Positions 18,580 through 27,620 are shown, numbered from the stretch's first letter. The stretch is 64,000 bases of DNA from Bacteroides sp. (GCF_028690125.1 NZ_JAQVBV010000002.1:1-64000); one strand, 5' to 3'. Numbers and translations: made by a program. Notes: generated by a model not told the origin, from the letters alone.

Positions 18580-18948
18580 TCTTATGATCAAAATGACTAC
18601 TTCAGGTATCGGTATCGAGAACCTCACTTTTCCTTTCCTGAAAACTATATGGGAGAACTTGATATAGAAAATCTGAAGCCTTTGAATTCCTTAGAAGTAT
18701 CTTTGCCATCAGTCGGAGTTTTTTATGTACCGGGCGCAAGTACCTTCAAACTTCTGCCAATCTGGAAGATTTCATTAACATAGAAGAAACCAGCGATTCC
18801 ACTATTAAAAGATGAGGATCTATTGCTATTTTTCCGAATTAAAAAAGCTGTTCCTTTTTTTGTTCCAACTATATGAAATGTTACTGAACATCTAGTGTAC
18901 AACCCAAGTTATCAAAATATGGTAGATGGAGAATATCCCAAAAAGTAA
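18580..18948 (+). pseudogene. Decayed protein-coding remnant
   Basis: One frame reads protein-like sequence interrupted by stops at 18781 and in the stretch around 18868-18880. The pieces include SYDQNDYFRYRYREPHFSF, then GELDIENLKPLNSLEVSLPS, then KDEDLLLFFRIKKAVPFFVP and VYNPSYQNMVDGEYPKK. The composition is coding-like, without low-complexity runs, and the frame stays the same across the stops. That favours point-mutation decay of a former gene over chance. I do not recognise the family. Confidence 0.4.
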
Positions 18949-19223
18949 GTTTTGGAATATCCGGTAAAAGTACATTAAGACTTAACAATAATCCCATTTC
19001 AGTCATATGGCCCTATTAAAAAACTTCTGATTCTATTTATTGTACTATCTCAAAAGTTGCATCTATCTTCATTGTAATTAATACAAAAAACATAGAAAAA
19101 AAATATCATTTAACAAATTATTATTTGAATGATTATGCCCATTGATTTTCATACTATAGTGGTGGTACATTTCATCCATATCAAATAGAATTATAGAATT
19201 TACCTTATTCATTTTCATCTTTT

Positions 19224-19253
19224 CGTGCACGAGAACAATCAATTTTGTGCACG
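19224..19253. promoter_or_regulatory. Paired GTGCACG sites, possible operator
   Basis: GTGCACG occurs at 19225-19231 and again at 19247-19253, exactly 22 bases apart, two helical turns. The first copy lies in a ten-base palindrome TCGTGCACGA. The pair sits about 90-120 bases upstream of the predicted start of the PTS IIC-kduI transcript, a fitting place for an activator or repressor. Which protein binds is unknown. Confidence 0.4.
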
Positions 19254-19309
19254 TAAACGTCAAATATGTCCATTTTTGATGTAATAACGTATAAATTAAG
19301 AGTTTCGTC

Positions 19310-19340
19310 TTGGAAGAAAGCAGAAAAGGTCGTACTTTTG
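19310..19340 (+). promoter_or_regulatory. Promoter of the PTS IIC-kduI operon
   Basis: TTG (19310-19312), a 20-base spacer and TACTTTTG (19333-19340) match the Bacteroides promoter. Initiation near 19345 gives a leader of about 70 bases before the ATG at 19415. Confidence 0.6.
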
Positions 19341-19414
19341 GCACGGTCTACAACTAATACCCTCTGTGGAAACACAGTAATATATCATTAAAAACAGAGA
19401 AAAAATAGAACAGA

Positions 19415-20812
19415 ATGGAAGAAGTTTTTAAGTACATTATCGGTTTGGGAGCGGCAGTTATGATGCCGGTCATTTTCACAATTTTAGGAATATGTATTCG
19501 TATTAAATTTGCCAAAGCACTTAAAAGCGGTTTGCTGGTTGGAGTAGGTTTCGTTGGTTTATCTGTTGTTACGGCACTGCTGACCAGCAGTCTCGGCCCG
19601 GCACTCAGCAAAATGGTTGAAATTTACGGATTGGAATTAGGTATATTCGATATGGGATGGCCTTCTGCTGCGGCAGTAGCTTATAATACATCAGTTGGTG
19701 CACTTATTATTCCCGTTTGTCTGGGAGTTAATTTATTGATGCTGCTTACCAAAACAACTCGTACTGTTAATATTGATCTCTGGAACTATTGGCATTTTGC
19801 ATTTATAGGTGCTATTGTGTACTTTGCTTCCGACAGTATTCTTTGGGGATTCTTTGCCGCTATCATCTGTTATATCATCACACTGGTAATGGCAGATATG
19901 ACTGCTCCTGCATTTCAGAAGTTTTATGATAAGATGGACGGTATCTCTATCCCACAACCTTTCTGTCAAAGTTTTGTTCCATTCGCTATCGTAATCAACA
20001 AGTTGCTTGATATGATTCCGGGATTCGACAAATTGAATATTGACTCGGAAGGTATGAAAAAGAAATTTGGTTTGATGGGTGAACCATTATTTTTGGGTAT
20101 TGTAATTGGTTGCGGTATTGGAGCTTTAGGTTGCAGTAGTTGGAAAGAAATAGTAGACAGCATTCCAAATATCTTAGGATTAGGTATCAAAATGGGTGCA
20201 GTAATGGAGTTGATTCCGCGTATCACCAGTTTATTTATTGAAGGTTTGAAACCTATTTCTGACGCTACGCGTGAATTAATTGCCAAAAAATATAAGAATG
20301 GTACGGGATTGAATATTGGTATGAGTCCGGCATTAGTTATCGGACATCCGACTACTTTAGTCGTATCTCTTCTTCTGATTCCTGTTACCATATTTCTTGC
20401 AGTGATTCTGCCCGGTAACCGTTTCTTGCCTTTAGCATCTCTGGCAGGTATGTTTTATTTATTCCCAATGATCCTGCCTATCACTAAAGGTAATGTAGTG
20501 AAATCATTCATCATCGGACTGATTGCTCTGATTGTTGGTTTGTATTTTGTAACAGAGTTAGCCGGATTCTTCACATTAGCTGCCAAAGATGTATATGCTG
20601 CTACCGGAGACCCAACAGTTAATATTCCGGAAGGTTTTGAAGGAGGAGCTTTAGACTTCGCTTCCAGTCTCTTCTGCTGGGGCATTTTCCACCTGACTTA
20701 CAGTTTTAAAATCATCGGTCCGGCTATTCTCGTAATTATCGCACTCGCAATGGCAATCTATAACCGCATCCGCATGACAAAGAAAGATGCTTTAATAAAC
20801 AAAAACAACTAA
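19415..20812 (+). CDS. Orphan PTS galactitol-type IIC permease (GatC-like)
   Basis: The 465-residue protein is hydrophobic throughout, with about 11-13 membrane helices. It has the features of the galactitol IIC family, for example the early segment [20 protein letters not shown] and [20 protein letters not shown]. coli GatC is of similar size. No IIA, IIB, HPr or enzyme I gene is nearby, and this genus is not known for sugar PTS uptake, so it may work as an ordinary carrier. The next gene, kduI, starts 29 bases downstream, so the permease probably handles a uronate or its isomerised product rather than galactitol. The substrate is inference from context. Confidence 0.82.
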   Translation: MEEVFKYIIGLGAAVMMPVIFTILGICIRIKFAKALKSGLLVGVGFVGLSVVTALLTSSLGPALSKMVEIYGLELGIFDMGWPSAAAVAYNTSVGALIIPVCLGVNLLMLLTKTTRTVNIDLWNYWHFAFIGAIVYFASDSILWGFFAAIICYIITLVMADMTAPAFQKFYDKMDGISIPQPFCQSFVPFAIVINKLLDMIPGFDKLNIDSEGMKKKFGLMGEPLFLGIVIGCGIGALGCSSWKEIVDSIPNILGLGIKMGAVMELIPRITSLFIEGLKPISDATRELIAKKYKNGTGLNIGMSPALVIGHPTTLVVSLLLIPVTIFLAVILPGNRFLPLASLAGMFYLFPMILPITKGNVVKSFIIGLIALIVGLYFVTELAGFFTLAAKDVYAATGDPTVNIPEGFEGGALDFASSLFCWGIFHLTYSFKIIGPAILVIIALAMAIYNRIRMTKKDALINKNN

Positions 20813-20840
20813 ATTATATAATTCATTTAAATTTCGAAAT

Positions 20841-21761
20841 ATGAAAAAATTAGCAATTGCAATGATGTTGGGTATCGCAGCAATATCTGTTTCTGCCCAA
20901 GTGAATTACAAGATGCAAGTGGCTTGCAATCCGCAAGACGTGAAAACGTATGATACAAACCGCTTGCGTAGTAGCTTCCTGATGGAGAAAGTAATGGTTC
21001 CGAATGAAATAAATGTTACTTATTCCATGTATGACCGCTTTATCTTTGGTGGTGCAGTGCCTGCAACAAAAGAATTGGTGTTGGAAACAATTGACCCTTT
21101 GAAAGCTAAATATTTCCTCGAACGTCGCGAACTGGGTGTTATCAATGTAGGTGGGGAAGGTATCGTAACAGTAGACGGCAAAGAATATGCTTTGAACTTC
21201 AAAGATGCGTTATATGTTGGTAAAGGTAACCAGAAAGTTACTTTCAAGAGTAAAGATGCCAACAAACCTGCAAGATTCTATATCAACTCAGCTCCAGCAC
21301 ATAAAGAATATAAAACTCAGTTGATAACCATTGACGGACGAAAAGGCTCACTGAAAGCCAATTCATTCCCCGCAGGGAAAATGGAGGAAAGTAACGATCG
21401 CGTTATTAATCAGTTAATTGTCAATAATGTATTACAGGAAGGTCCTTGTCAATTGCAAATGGGCTTAACAGAACTAAAGCCGGGTAGTGTATGGAATACG
21501 ATGCCTGCACATACTCATAGCCGCCGTATCGAAGCTTACTTTTATTTCAATGTGCCGGAAGGTAACTCTATCTGTCACTTCATGGGTGAACCCCAAGAAG
21601 AACGGATTGTCTGGATGCAAAATGAACAAGCCATCATGTCACCGGAATGGTCAATCCATGCAGCAGCCGGAACGAGCAACTATATGTTTATCTGGGGAAT
21701 GGCTGGTGAAAACCTTGATTATGGAGATATGGATAAGATCAAATACACAGAAATGAGATAA
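20841..21761 (+). CDS. kduI: 5-dehydro-4-deoxy-D-glucuronate isomerase with signal peptide
   Basis: KduI turns 5-dehydro-4-deoxy-glucuronate, the product of unsaturated pectin fragments, into 3-deoxy-D-glycero-2,5-hexodiulosonate. The 306-residue protein has all four zinc ligands: His224 and His226 ([15 protein letters not shown]), Glu231 and His273 (WSIHAAAGT). As I recall, the E. coli ligands are His196, His198, Glu203 and His245, so each is shifted by exactly 28. The extra N terminus is a typical signal peptide ([19 protein letters not shown], cut before Gln20), so this isomerase should be exported, whereas classical KduI is cytoplasmic. It shares an operon with the PTS-like permease and precedes a hexuronate transporter gene. 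Confidence 0.9.
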   Translation: MKKLAIAMMLGIAAISVSAQVNYKMQVACNPQDVKTYDTNRLRSSFLMEKVMVPNEINVTYSMYDRFIFGGAVPATKELVLETIDPLKAKYFLERRELGVINVGGEGIVTVDGKEYALNFKDALYVGKGNQKVTFKSKDANKPARFYINSAPAHKEYKTQLITIDGRKGSLKANSFPAGKMEESNDRVINQLIVNNVLQEGPCQLQMGLTELKPGSVWNTMPAHTHSRRIEAYFYFNVPEGNSICHFMGEPQEERIVWMQNEQAIMSPEWSIHAAAGTSNYMFIWGMAGENLDYGDMDKIKYTEMR

Positions 21762-21803
21762 TCCATTGTATATCAAGACACCAAATATTAATTTTCCAAA
21801 AAG

Positions 21804-21845
21804 CTTCATTCTTTTTTCTGTTCAGAAGAGAGAATGAAGTTTTTC
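21804..21845 (+). terminator. Intrinsic terminator after kduI
   Basis: CTTCATTCT (21804-21812) pairs perfectly with AGAATGAAG (21831-21839) and is followed by TTTTT. It lies about 45 bases after the kduI stop and closes the PTS IIC-kduI transcript. Confidence 0.75.
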
Positions 21846-21937
21846 GAGTTTATTAGTTTTCTCCCCCAAGAAATACAACTTATATAGATTTGGTAAATAA
21901 ACTGATGAAATTTCTAGTAAAGACAAAGATATTTTTA

Positions 21938-21945
21938 TATTTTTG
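21938..21945 (+). promoter_or_regulatory. Promoter -7 box of the hexuronate transporter gene
   Basis: TATTTTTG at 21938-21945 fits TAnnTTTG. The -33 position is not a clear TTTG. The leader would be about 75 bases to the ATG at 22027. The preceding terminator makes separate initiation plausible. Confidence 0.45.
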
Positions 21946-22026
21946 ACCAAACTATACTTCTAATAAAAAAAACAGATAAAACACCGACCTTTGTAAACGT
22001 ACTAAAAACTATTTAAATCCATTATC

Positions 22027-23781
22027 ATGAATGCATTTCAAAAACCAAGTGAAAAGATGACAAACTACAGATGGACAATTTGTGCGATGTTATTCTTTGC
22101 CACTACAGTCAATTATCTCGACCGCCAAGTTCTTTCACTGACTTGGGACGAATTTATCAAGCCCGAATTTCATTGGGATGAATCACACTATGGCACCATT
22201 ACCTCTGTATTCTCTATTGTATATGCTATCTGTATGCTTTTTGCAGGTCGGTTTGTCGATTGGCTGGGTACTAAGAAAGGATATCTTTGGGCAATTGGTG
22301 TATGGTCGGTGGGAGCCTGCTTACATGCATTGTGTGGTATCATAACCGAACATTATGTGGGCTTACACAGCGCAGCCGAACTGATGGGAGCCACAGGAGA
22401 TGTCATTGTATCAATCGCCACCATTAGTATGTATTGTTTCCTCGCAGCCCGCTGTATATTAGCTATTGGTGAGGCCGGCAACTTCCCCGCAGCAATTAAA
22501 GTGACTGCTGAGTATTTCCCTAAAAAAGACCGTGCTTATGCTACTTCCATATTCAATGCCGGTGCTTCTATCGGTGCATTAGTAGCCCCACTTAGTATCC
22601 CTTTATTGGCAAAAATTTGGGGATGGGAAATGGCATTCATCGTTATCGGCGCCCTTGGATTTATTTGGATGGGATTCTGGGTATTTATGTATACAGCTCC
22701 TTCCAAAAGCAAACATGTAAACAAAGCTGAGCTTGAATATATCGAACAAGATAATGAGCAAGATGGCATCATTGCCTCAACAGGAGAGAATACTGAAAAG
22801 AAAATGGGATTTTGGCAATGCTTTACCTACAGACAAACATGGGCTTTTGTTGTTGGTAAATTCATGACTGACGGCGTATGGTGGTTCTTCCTTTTCTGGA
22901 CTCCTTCTTATCTAAACACACAATTCGGAATAAAAACCTCCGAAGGGCTGGGAGTCGCTTTGATCTTTACTTTATATGCTATCACGATGTTATCCATTTA
23001 TGGAGGTAAACTACCAACGATCTTCATTAACCGCACAGGTATGAATCCTTATGCTGCGCGTATGAAGGCGATGCTTATCTTTGCATTCTTCCCGTTGGTG
23101 GTATTATTAGCTCAGCCGTTAGGAACTTTTTCTCCCTGGTTCCCGGTTATTCTGATCGGTATTGGCGGTGCTGCTCATCAGTCTTGGTCAGCCAATATTT
23201 TCTCCACAGTAGGTGATATGTTCCCTAAATCTGCTATTGCAAGTATTACAGGTATCGGTGGTATGGCTGGTGGAGTCAGTTCTATGATCCTCCAGTATTG
23301 TGCCGGAATTCTGTTTGTGTTTGCAGCGGGACAAGTGGAAATGGCTGTAATCAATAAAGCAATGCTTGATAAGGATTATCAGATTACTATTGCAAAACCA
23401 AACCAAGCTGTTCTGAATGGAAAATTAGTAGCGAAAGGACATGAAGGAGCAGAAAATATTCCAGCCGGTTGGGCAATCTATAAAGGTGAAGCTATGCCTT
23501 TACAAAAAGCAGTAGAGAAGGCAGGACTCAGCCAGATCCCGATGACTATAGAAAAGCTCGAACTGCCTACTGCCGAAAAAGAAGCTGAGATGATGCTTAA
23601 TAATAAGATTATCACTCAGAAAGACATTACTGTTATTCAGGAGCCAATGACCTTTTTAGGTTTTGTAGGTAAACCTGCAGGATACTTTATTATTTTCTGT
23701 ATTTGTTCCGTTGCATACCTTCTCGGTTGGATCATGATGAAGATATTAGTTCCGAAATACAAACCAATTGTACTGAAATAA
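22027..23781 (+). CDS. Hexuronate-type MFS transporter (ExuT-like)
   Basis: The 584-residue 12-helix transporter is of the anion:cation symporter group that includes ExuT. It shows the early motif TTVNYLDRQVLS, an MFS loop motif GRFVDWLGTKKG between helices 2 and 3, and CILAIGEAGNFPAAIKVTAE in the fourth-fifth helix region. ExuT-type proteins are about 430-470 residues; this one is longer because of an extra segment near residues 105-140 and an insert of about 100 residues (about 440-545) before the last helix. The insert is charged and predicted soluble. Together with the upstream kduI it suggests uptake of galacturonate, glucuronate or a derived keto-sugar acid. Confidence 0.88.
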   Translation: MNAFQKPSEKMTNYRWTICAMLFFATTVNYLDRQVLSLTWDEFIKPEFHWDESHYGTITSVFSIVYAICMLFAGRFVDWLGTKKGYLWAIGVWSVGACLHALCGIITEHYVGLHSAAELMGATGDVIVSIATISMYCFLAARCILAIGEAGNFPAAIKVTAEYFPKKDRAYATSIFNAGASIGALVAPLSIPLLAKIWGWEMAFIVIGALGFIWMGFWVFMYTAPSKSKHVNKAELEYIEQDNEQDGIIASTGENTEKKMGFWQCFTYRQTWAFVVGKFMTDGVWWFFLFWTPSYLNTQFGIKTSEGLGVALIFTLYAITMLSIYGGKLPTIFINRTGMNPYAARMKAMLIFAFFPLVVLLAQPLGTFSPWFPVILIGIGGAAHQSWSANIFSTVGDMFPKSAIASITGIGGMAGGVSSMILQYCAGILFVFAAGQVEMAVINKAMLDKDYQITIAKPNQAVLNGKLVAKGHEGAENIPAGWAIYKGEAMPLQKAVEKAGLSQIPMTIEKLELPTAEKEAEMMLNNKIITQKDITVIQEPMTFLGFVGKPAGYFIIFCICSVAYLLGWIMMKILVPKYKPIVLK

Positions 23782-23805
23782 CAATCTAATAAATTAATAG
23801 ATAAT

Positions 23806-23851
23806 AAAAACAGGAGAATGGTTCAGCATAGAACTATCCTCCTGTTTTTTT
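23806..23851 (+). terminator. Intrinsic terminator after the hexuronate transporter
   Basis: AAAACAGGAG (about 23807-23816) pairs with CTCCTGTTTT (about 23838-23847), and the arm runs on into TTT. It lies about 25 bases after the transporter stop. Confidence 0.8.
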
Positions 23852-23877
23852 ACCAATTATTCAAAAGTATAAAAAAT

Positions 23878-23908
23878 AAAAAGCCTCTTCTCCCGAAGAT
23901 AGCTTTTT
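23878..23908. terminator. Hairpin with A/T flanks, possible bidirectional terminator
   Basis: AAAAAGC (23878-23884) pairs with GCTTTTT (23902-23908) and an inner TCTTC/GAAGA adds five pairs. The symmetrical A and T runs allow termination on either strand, as expected between the plus-strand transporter and the minus-strand small RNA/helicase side. Confidence 0.5.
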
Positions 23909-23991
23909 AGGTTTACTTATTCTGCAAGATCATTCTGTACCCAACAAAAAACGATACATTAAGAAAATGAAGTATAGTAAACGTTAAGAAG

Positions 23992-24061
23992 AAAAAAAGG
24001 GAAGTCTCACGACTTCCACATTTCTTCTAACCTTAAATCTAAATCTCTATGAAAAAAACGT
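23992..24061 (-). ncRNA. Candidate small RNA with own promoter and terminator
   Basis: On the minus strand a -7 box TATATTTG (24066-24073) is followed, about 50 bases after its predicted start near 24061, by a perfect seven-pair hairpin (GGAAGTC/GACTTCC, 24000-24017). A run of seven T residues follows (RNA end near 23992). This describes a transcript of about 70 bases with no reading frame of its own. It lies 94 bases beyond the helicase stop, so the hairpin may instead or also end that message. The -33 box is not clear. The A/T-rich body (24018-24060) looks like an element I associate with repeated Bacteroides intergenic sequences, which I could not check. Confidence 0.4.
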
Positions 24062-24154
24062 GTTGCAAATATAGGCGTTTGTTCAACAAATAGGTGTTAA
24101 TGAATTGCATAAAGAGAGAATAAAGACTAACATCTGCAAAAATATTCCAATGGT

Positions 24155-27100
24155 TTAAGATCGTTCTATTAAATTTAATAAACTTTTATAAAGAGGATTA
24201 CGTTTCAATAGAGCTGGAACCCCCGTTATCAGCATTTGCTTTCGGGCACGGGTTAAAGCTACATTTAGTTTTCGATCGATCAAAACACCGTCTTCTTCTG
24301 TCAGGTTTGACAAAAGCTTCAACTGGTAGGGATAGTTGATACAAAATGAATAGATAATCACATCTCTTTCACTTCCCTGAAAACGTTCTACCGTATCAAT
24401 TAAAATACGGTTAAGTGCCGGGATGCCTAATGTTTCAATATATTTCTTTATCAATGCAATCTGACTTCGATAAGGAGTTATAATTCCCAGTGTACGAACT
24501 TCATCAAAATCATCTTGATGCTGATGATATATCTGAGCAACCAGACCGGTGATAATACGTGCTTCCGAATGATTGACTTTTGCGGATATTCCGGCCTTTT
24601 CCGGCAAAGAAGGATAGAAGGCAAGCCGGCAAATATCTTTGGAGTCATCAATTTGATGTGGAAGTCCAACCGGAAGCAGACGTCCTCCATAAAATGTACG
24701 ATTGGCAAATAGAGCTACTTCAGGATGCATACGTCCCTGGCGACAAAGCATATCGTACGAACGATGTTCTGACGAATTACGCACATTCCGGTAAAGCCGT
24801 TCAAACAAGGAATCTTTCAGGTTAGTCAGACCTATTGCCTGTAATGTCTCATCATAAATAGCCGACTGTTCTGTATTCTGTAACACAACGGCAGGTAACT
24901 GCTTATGGTCTCCAATTAGAATAAATTTATCAATAGCATTTTTCCCATCTTCGCCTCGGGCACAAAGAATGCCCAACAACTGAGGTTCCAAGATTTGAGT
25001 AGATTCATCTATAATTGCCACTTCGAAGTGTTTCAAACGAAAAAGTTCCGGCTTACCAGATATGGAGGCAACTGTGCCGACAAAAACACGGCATTTCCGA
25101 ATGCGTTCGTACACTTCCGAACGGCGAACACACGAAGATAGTTCGTTTTCAATCAAATGCATACGATAGGCTTCATCGCAAGACAGTTCACTTCCTACGC
25201 GAATAAAATCTACTTCGGGACGGATGGAACTGAGTGCTTTACAGATTTCATCCACAGCCCGATTTGTATATGAGAGTAGTAATATCTGAGTCTCTTTCTC
25301 TGCATGGAAAGTTTCTACCATCTTTTTTAGTGCACAAGAGGTTTTTCCTGTTCCCGGAGGACCGACTAAAAGAAAGTAATCTCGTGCTGCTTTTGCCTTT
25401 AATGCAACACGAGTAAAGTCATTGGTGCACTGAGAAATCAAATAGTCCAAAGATTCGTCAAACTCAGGCAATCGCTGCGACAGCAATAAGTCTCTCCGAC
25501 TTTGTGTAGCAGACAAGTAAGTGTAAAGTCCTTGATACATAAAACGGAAAGTTGTATCCATCGTATCATGTTCAATGGCATAAAGACTGTCTTCGGGAAG
25601 TACGGATGTATTTTGTTGTGTAGCCCGGAGACGAACACAAATTTCATATTCAGTCAGATATTCTATATTTCCTTTGAATACCATTTTATTGGTTACATTG
25701 TCTGTATCATCTTTCCTTTCGTAGAGAATAATGGCATCCCCCTGACGAAAATTTGGCAAGAAATCTTCTTTTACCGTAGCAGACTGAGATAGGATTAAAT
25801 GAGCTTTATGCTTATCCGCCGCATGATTCATTTTAATACGGAGGTCATAAATAATTTCACCTGATTCACATTTTTCCGCTAATGTTGAAAGCCACAAGGA
25901 AGCTGCCCCTGTACGCCCCTCATAATCGACATCACCTGATTTGGAAGTATAAAGCTCTTTTGTTATAAAATTATATAACGCATAGAAATAATTCTTTTCT
26001 AACGGAGAAAGAGTTTTCAGTTTCGACTGAAAATTATCGATGGAAGGACGCAAATAAGTTTCCCAAAAGCGTCCGGACAGTTTGCGTTCATTCAGGTTGG
26101 AAGAGTTTATTTCATTCAACTTTTGAGCAGTATATTCCAAGCTATTCCGTAACTGAATACCGTACTCATGGGCTACAATCCGGTTTCGCAAATCAACCGC
26201 TCTACGAACCATTGCCCAAGAAGGACGAGAAGGATAAAGAAGCGGATAACGAGTATAAAGTAAGTAGGCTCTCACTTTCCGATGATCCATTCCCATAGAG
26301 TATTGCAACACAGCCTGATATAGCAACATCTGCACTTTATTATTTTCTTTTGGCTCTACCTTGCCACGGATAGCATACTCGTCAGCTTTGCCGGATTTCA
26401 TTTCAATGAAAGAAGACATATCCCGTTGCATATAGTCAAGGCGTCCTTGTAAACCAAGTGCTTCACAGATATAAGAAGGTTCTAATACAGCATCTATCTT
26501 ATCCAGTTCATAACCTGCCGCATGGAAAGTATCATTTACGGTTTCTCGTATATGTTCAAAGTGAAGTTTGCAGTCATCAAAGAACTGACGTTCTTTTTCT
26601 GGATCACGTAAATCTGAACAGGCAGCCAACTCGATGGGATAACGACGGAAAGCTTTTTGCATACAAACCCGGTAATCAATCTCTTCGTCCTGAGCATGAA
26701 TCCATTCATCCAAAAAAAGATTAGCTATATTTCCTAACAACAGGGGACGGGCATTCTCAATTGGTTGAAGTCGAGAAAGGAAGTAGTTTGCGGGATGATG
26801 ACCATATTCGCGGAAGCATTCTGCCAACGCACTAATATCAATCAGATAATCCGGTTCGAGAACGATAAATGAAGGAGTCAGAACCCTTGCTTCATCTATG
26901 GCAACGTCTAACAAATTGATTTGTGCATGTTTCCAAAGAAGCTGGCAAGTTTCTGCAAACTCTTCGTTTATCTGAGGAATATTGTAGCGAACTAGAAATA
27001 GTTTTTCGGAGACTTCTTCCAGTGGAGTCACATACAAATACTGTTCATCGGCATATTGAAAACAAACACGCATCCGTTGTACCCGTTTACGTGCCGGAGG

Positions 27101-27499
27101 TGCAACCAGATAGGTAGCATCCACACGTGGTAACAATTGATAAAGTTCCTGAGGCATATCTTCTTCTGAAAGTTTACGGACCAGAAAAGATAATGTTTTT
27201 GCATCTCTCAACAACTGCTCACGGGTAGGTTCCAGACAGCGGTTCAATATCTGATTCGAAGTCAGTCGGAAGGTATGCAAACGGTTCTGTTCTGCTACAG
27301 TCAGACCGATTTTGGCAGCTACAAAGCTGATACGTGCTGACAAGTCAGTCATCTGCAAACTTTCATTCTGCATTTGCATACGACAGATTCGTTCCAGTAA
27401 ATCACGCATTTGTTTATATCCTACGGCAAGCTGTTCGTCTTCCGTCTTACAAACAGCCAGAAGTAATTCGTATGACTCTCTTCCTTCCTTTTTATCCAT
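24155..27499 (-). CDS. Dna2-like PD-(D/E)XK nuclease/superfamily 1 helicase
   Basis: I start at the ATG at 27499; the frame runs on to a TTG at 27523, but that would place the start inside the promoter. The 1114-residue protein has a Cas4/Dna2-type nuclease motif in its first half (GLQGRLD about 350, EMKSGK about 368). A superfamily 1 helicase follows: Walker A VGPPGTGKTS (about 713), DEAD-like IIDES (about 830), GDHKQLPAV (about 863), RFQGSERD (about 1040) and LNVALTRARKQ (about 1085). Such fusions process 5' flaps or DNA ends in replication and repair, and related proteins occur in some defence islands. No defence genes flank it here, so a housekeeping repair role is more likely. Confidence 0.85.
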   Translation of the reverse strand: MDKKEGRESYELLLAVCKTEDEQLAVGYKQMRDLLERICRMQMQNESLQMTDLSARISFVAAKIGLTVAEQNRLHTFRLTSNQILNRCLEPTREQLLRDAKTLSFLVRKLSEEDMPQELYQLLPRVDATYLVAPPARKRVQRMRVCFQYADEQYLYVTPLEEVSEKLFLVRYNIPQINEEFAETCQLLWKHAQINLLDVAIDEARVLTPSFIVLEPDYLIDISALAECFREYGHHPANYFLSRLQPIENARPLLLGNIANLFLDEWIHAQDEEIDYRVCMQKAFRRYPIELAACSDLRDPEKERQFFDDCKLHFEHIRETVNDTFHAAGYELDKIDAVLEPSYICEALGLQGRLDYMQRDMSSFIEMKSGKADEYAIRGKVEPKENNKVQMLLYQAVLQYSMGMDHRKVRAYLLYTRYPLLYPSRPSWAMVRRAVDLRNRIVAHEYGIQLRNSLEYTAQKLNEINSSNLNERKLSGRFWETYLRPSIDNFQSKLKTLSPLEKNYFYALYNFITKELYTSKSGDVDYEGRTGAASLWLSTLAEKCESGEIIYDLRIKMNHAADKHKAHLILSQSATVKEDFLPNFRQGDAIILYERKDDTDNVTNKMVFKGNIEYLTEYEICVRLRATQQNTSVLPEDSLYAIEHDTMDTTFRFMYQGLYTYLSATQSRRDLLLSQRLPEFDESLDYLISQCTNDFTRVALKAKAARDYFLLVGPPGTGKTSCALKKMVETFHAEKETQILLLSYTNRAVDEICKALSSIRPEVDFIRVGSELSCDEAYRMHLIENELSSCVRRSEVYERIRKCRVFVGTVASISGKPELFRLKHFEVAIIDESTQILEPQLLGILCARGEDGKNAIDKFILIGDHKQLPAVVLQNTEQSAIYDETLQAIGLTNLKDSLFERLYRNVRNSSEHRSYDMLCRQGRMHPEVALFANRTFYGGRLLPVGLPHQIDDSKDICRLAFYPSLPEKAGISAKVNHSEARIITGLVAQIYHQHQDDFDEVRTLGIITPYRSQIALIKKYIETLGIPALNRILIDTVERFQGSERDVIIYSFCINYPYQLKLLSNLTEEDGVLIDRKLNVALTRARKQMLITGVPALLKRNPLYKSLLNLIERS

Positions 27500-27503
27500 A
27501 TTG

Positions 27504-27535
27504 CAAAGGTAGTGGTAAAACAAGAATGCGCCAAA
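27504..27535 (-). promoter_or_regulatory. Consensus promoter abutting the helicase start codon
   Basis: On the minus strand TTTG (27532-27535), a spacer of exactly 20 bases and TACCTTTG (27504-27511) match the full consensus. The start codon at 27499-27497 is only four bases beyond the -7 box, so the transcript would begin at or within a base or two of the ATG. Confidence 0.7.
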
Positions 27536-27570
27536 AGAGATAACATAATAAATATTCTCTTTTGACGCAT
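27526..27570 (-). terminator. Terminator of tatAC overlapping the helicase promoter
   Basis: The arms ATGCGCCAAAAGAGA (27526-27540) and TCTCTTTTGACGCAT (27556-27570) pair over 15 positions with one mismatch. On the minus strand the hairpin ends in TTCTTGTTTT, so it can terminate the tatA-tatC message. The -33 box of the helicase promoter lies inside its distal arm. Confidence 0.6.
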
Positions 27571-27620
27571 ACTATAGATAAAGGTTCTTACAGAATCTGC
27601 TTATATTTCCTGTTATGAGG

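Larger units (their letters stand above)
18467..19414. other. Long intergenic region with gene relic and upstream control elements
   Basis: About 950 bases separate the AraC gene from the PTS IIC gene. The left half holds a broken reading frame (18580-18948). The right half is AT-rich and holds paired GTGCACG repeats and a promoter, annotated separately. No intact gene is supported. Confidence 0.6.

Noticed and set aside
24049..24093. 14-codon leader-like frame (MKKTCC...) upstream of plus-strand direction
   Set aside because: No plus-strand gene follows; the same bases are better explained by the minus-strand promoter and small RNA body.
24155..27499. Nuclease-helicase as part of an antiviral defence island
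   Set aside because: Neighbours are tat, murF-alr and transport genes; no other defence genes or mobile elements are nearby.
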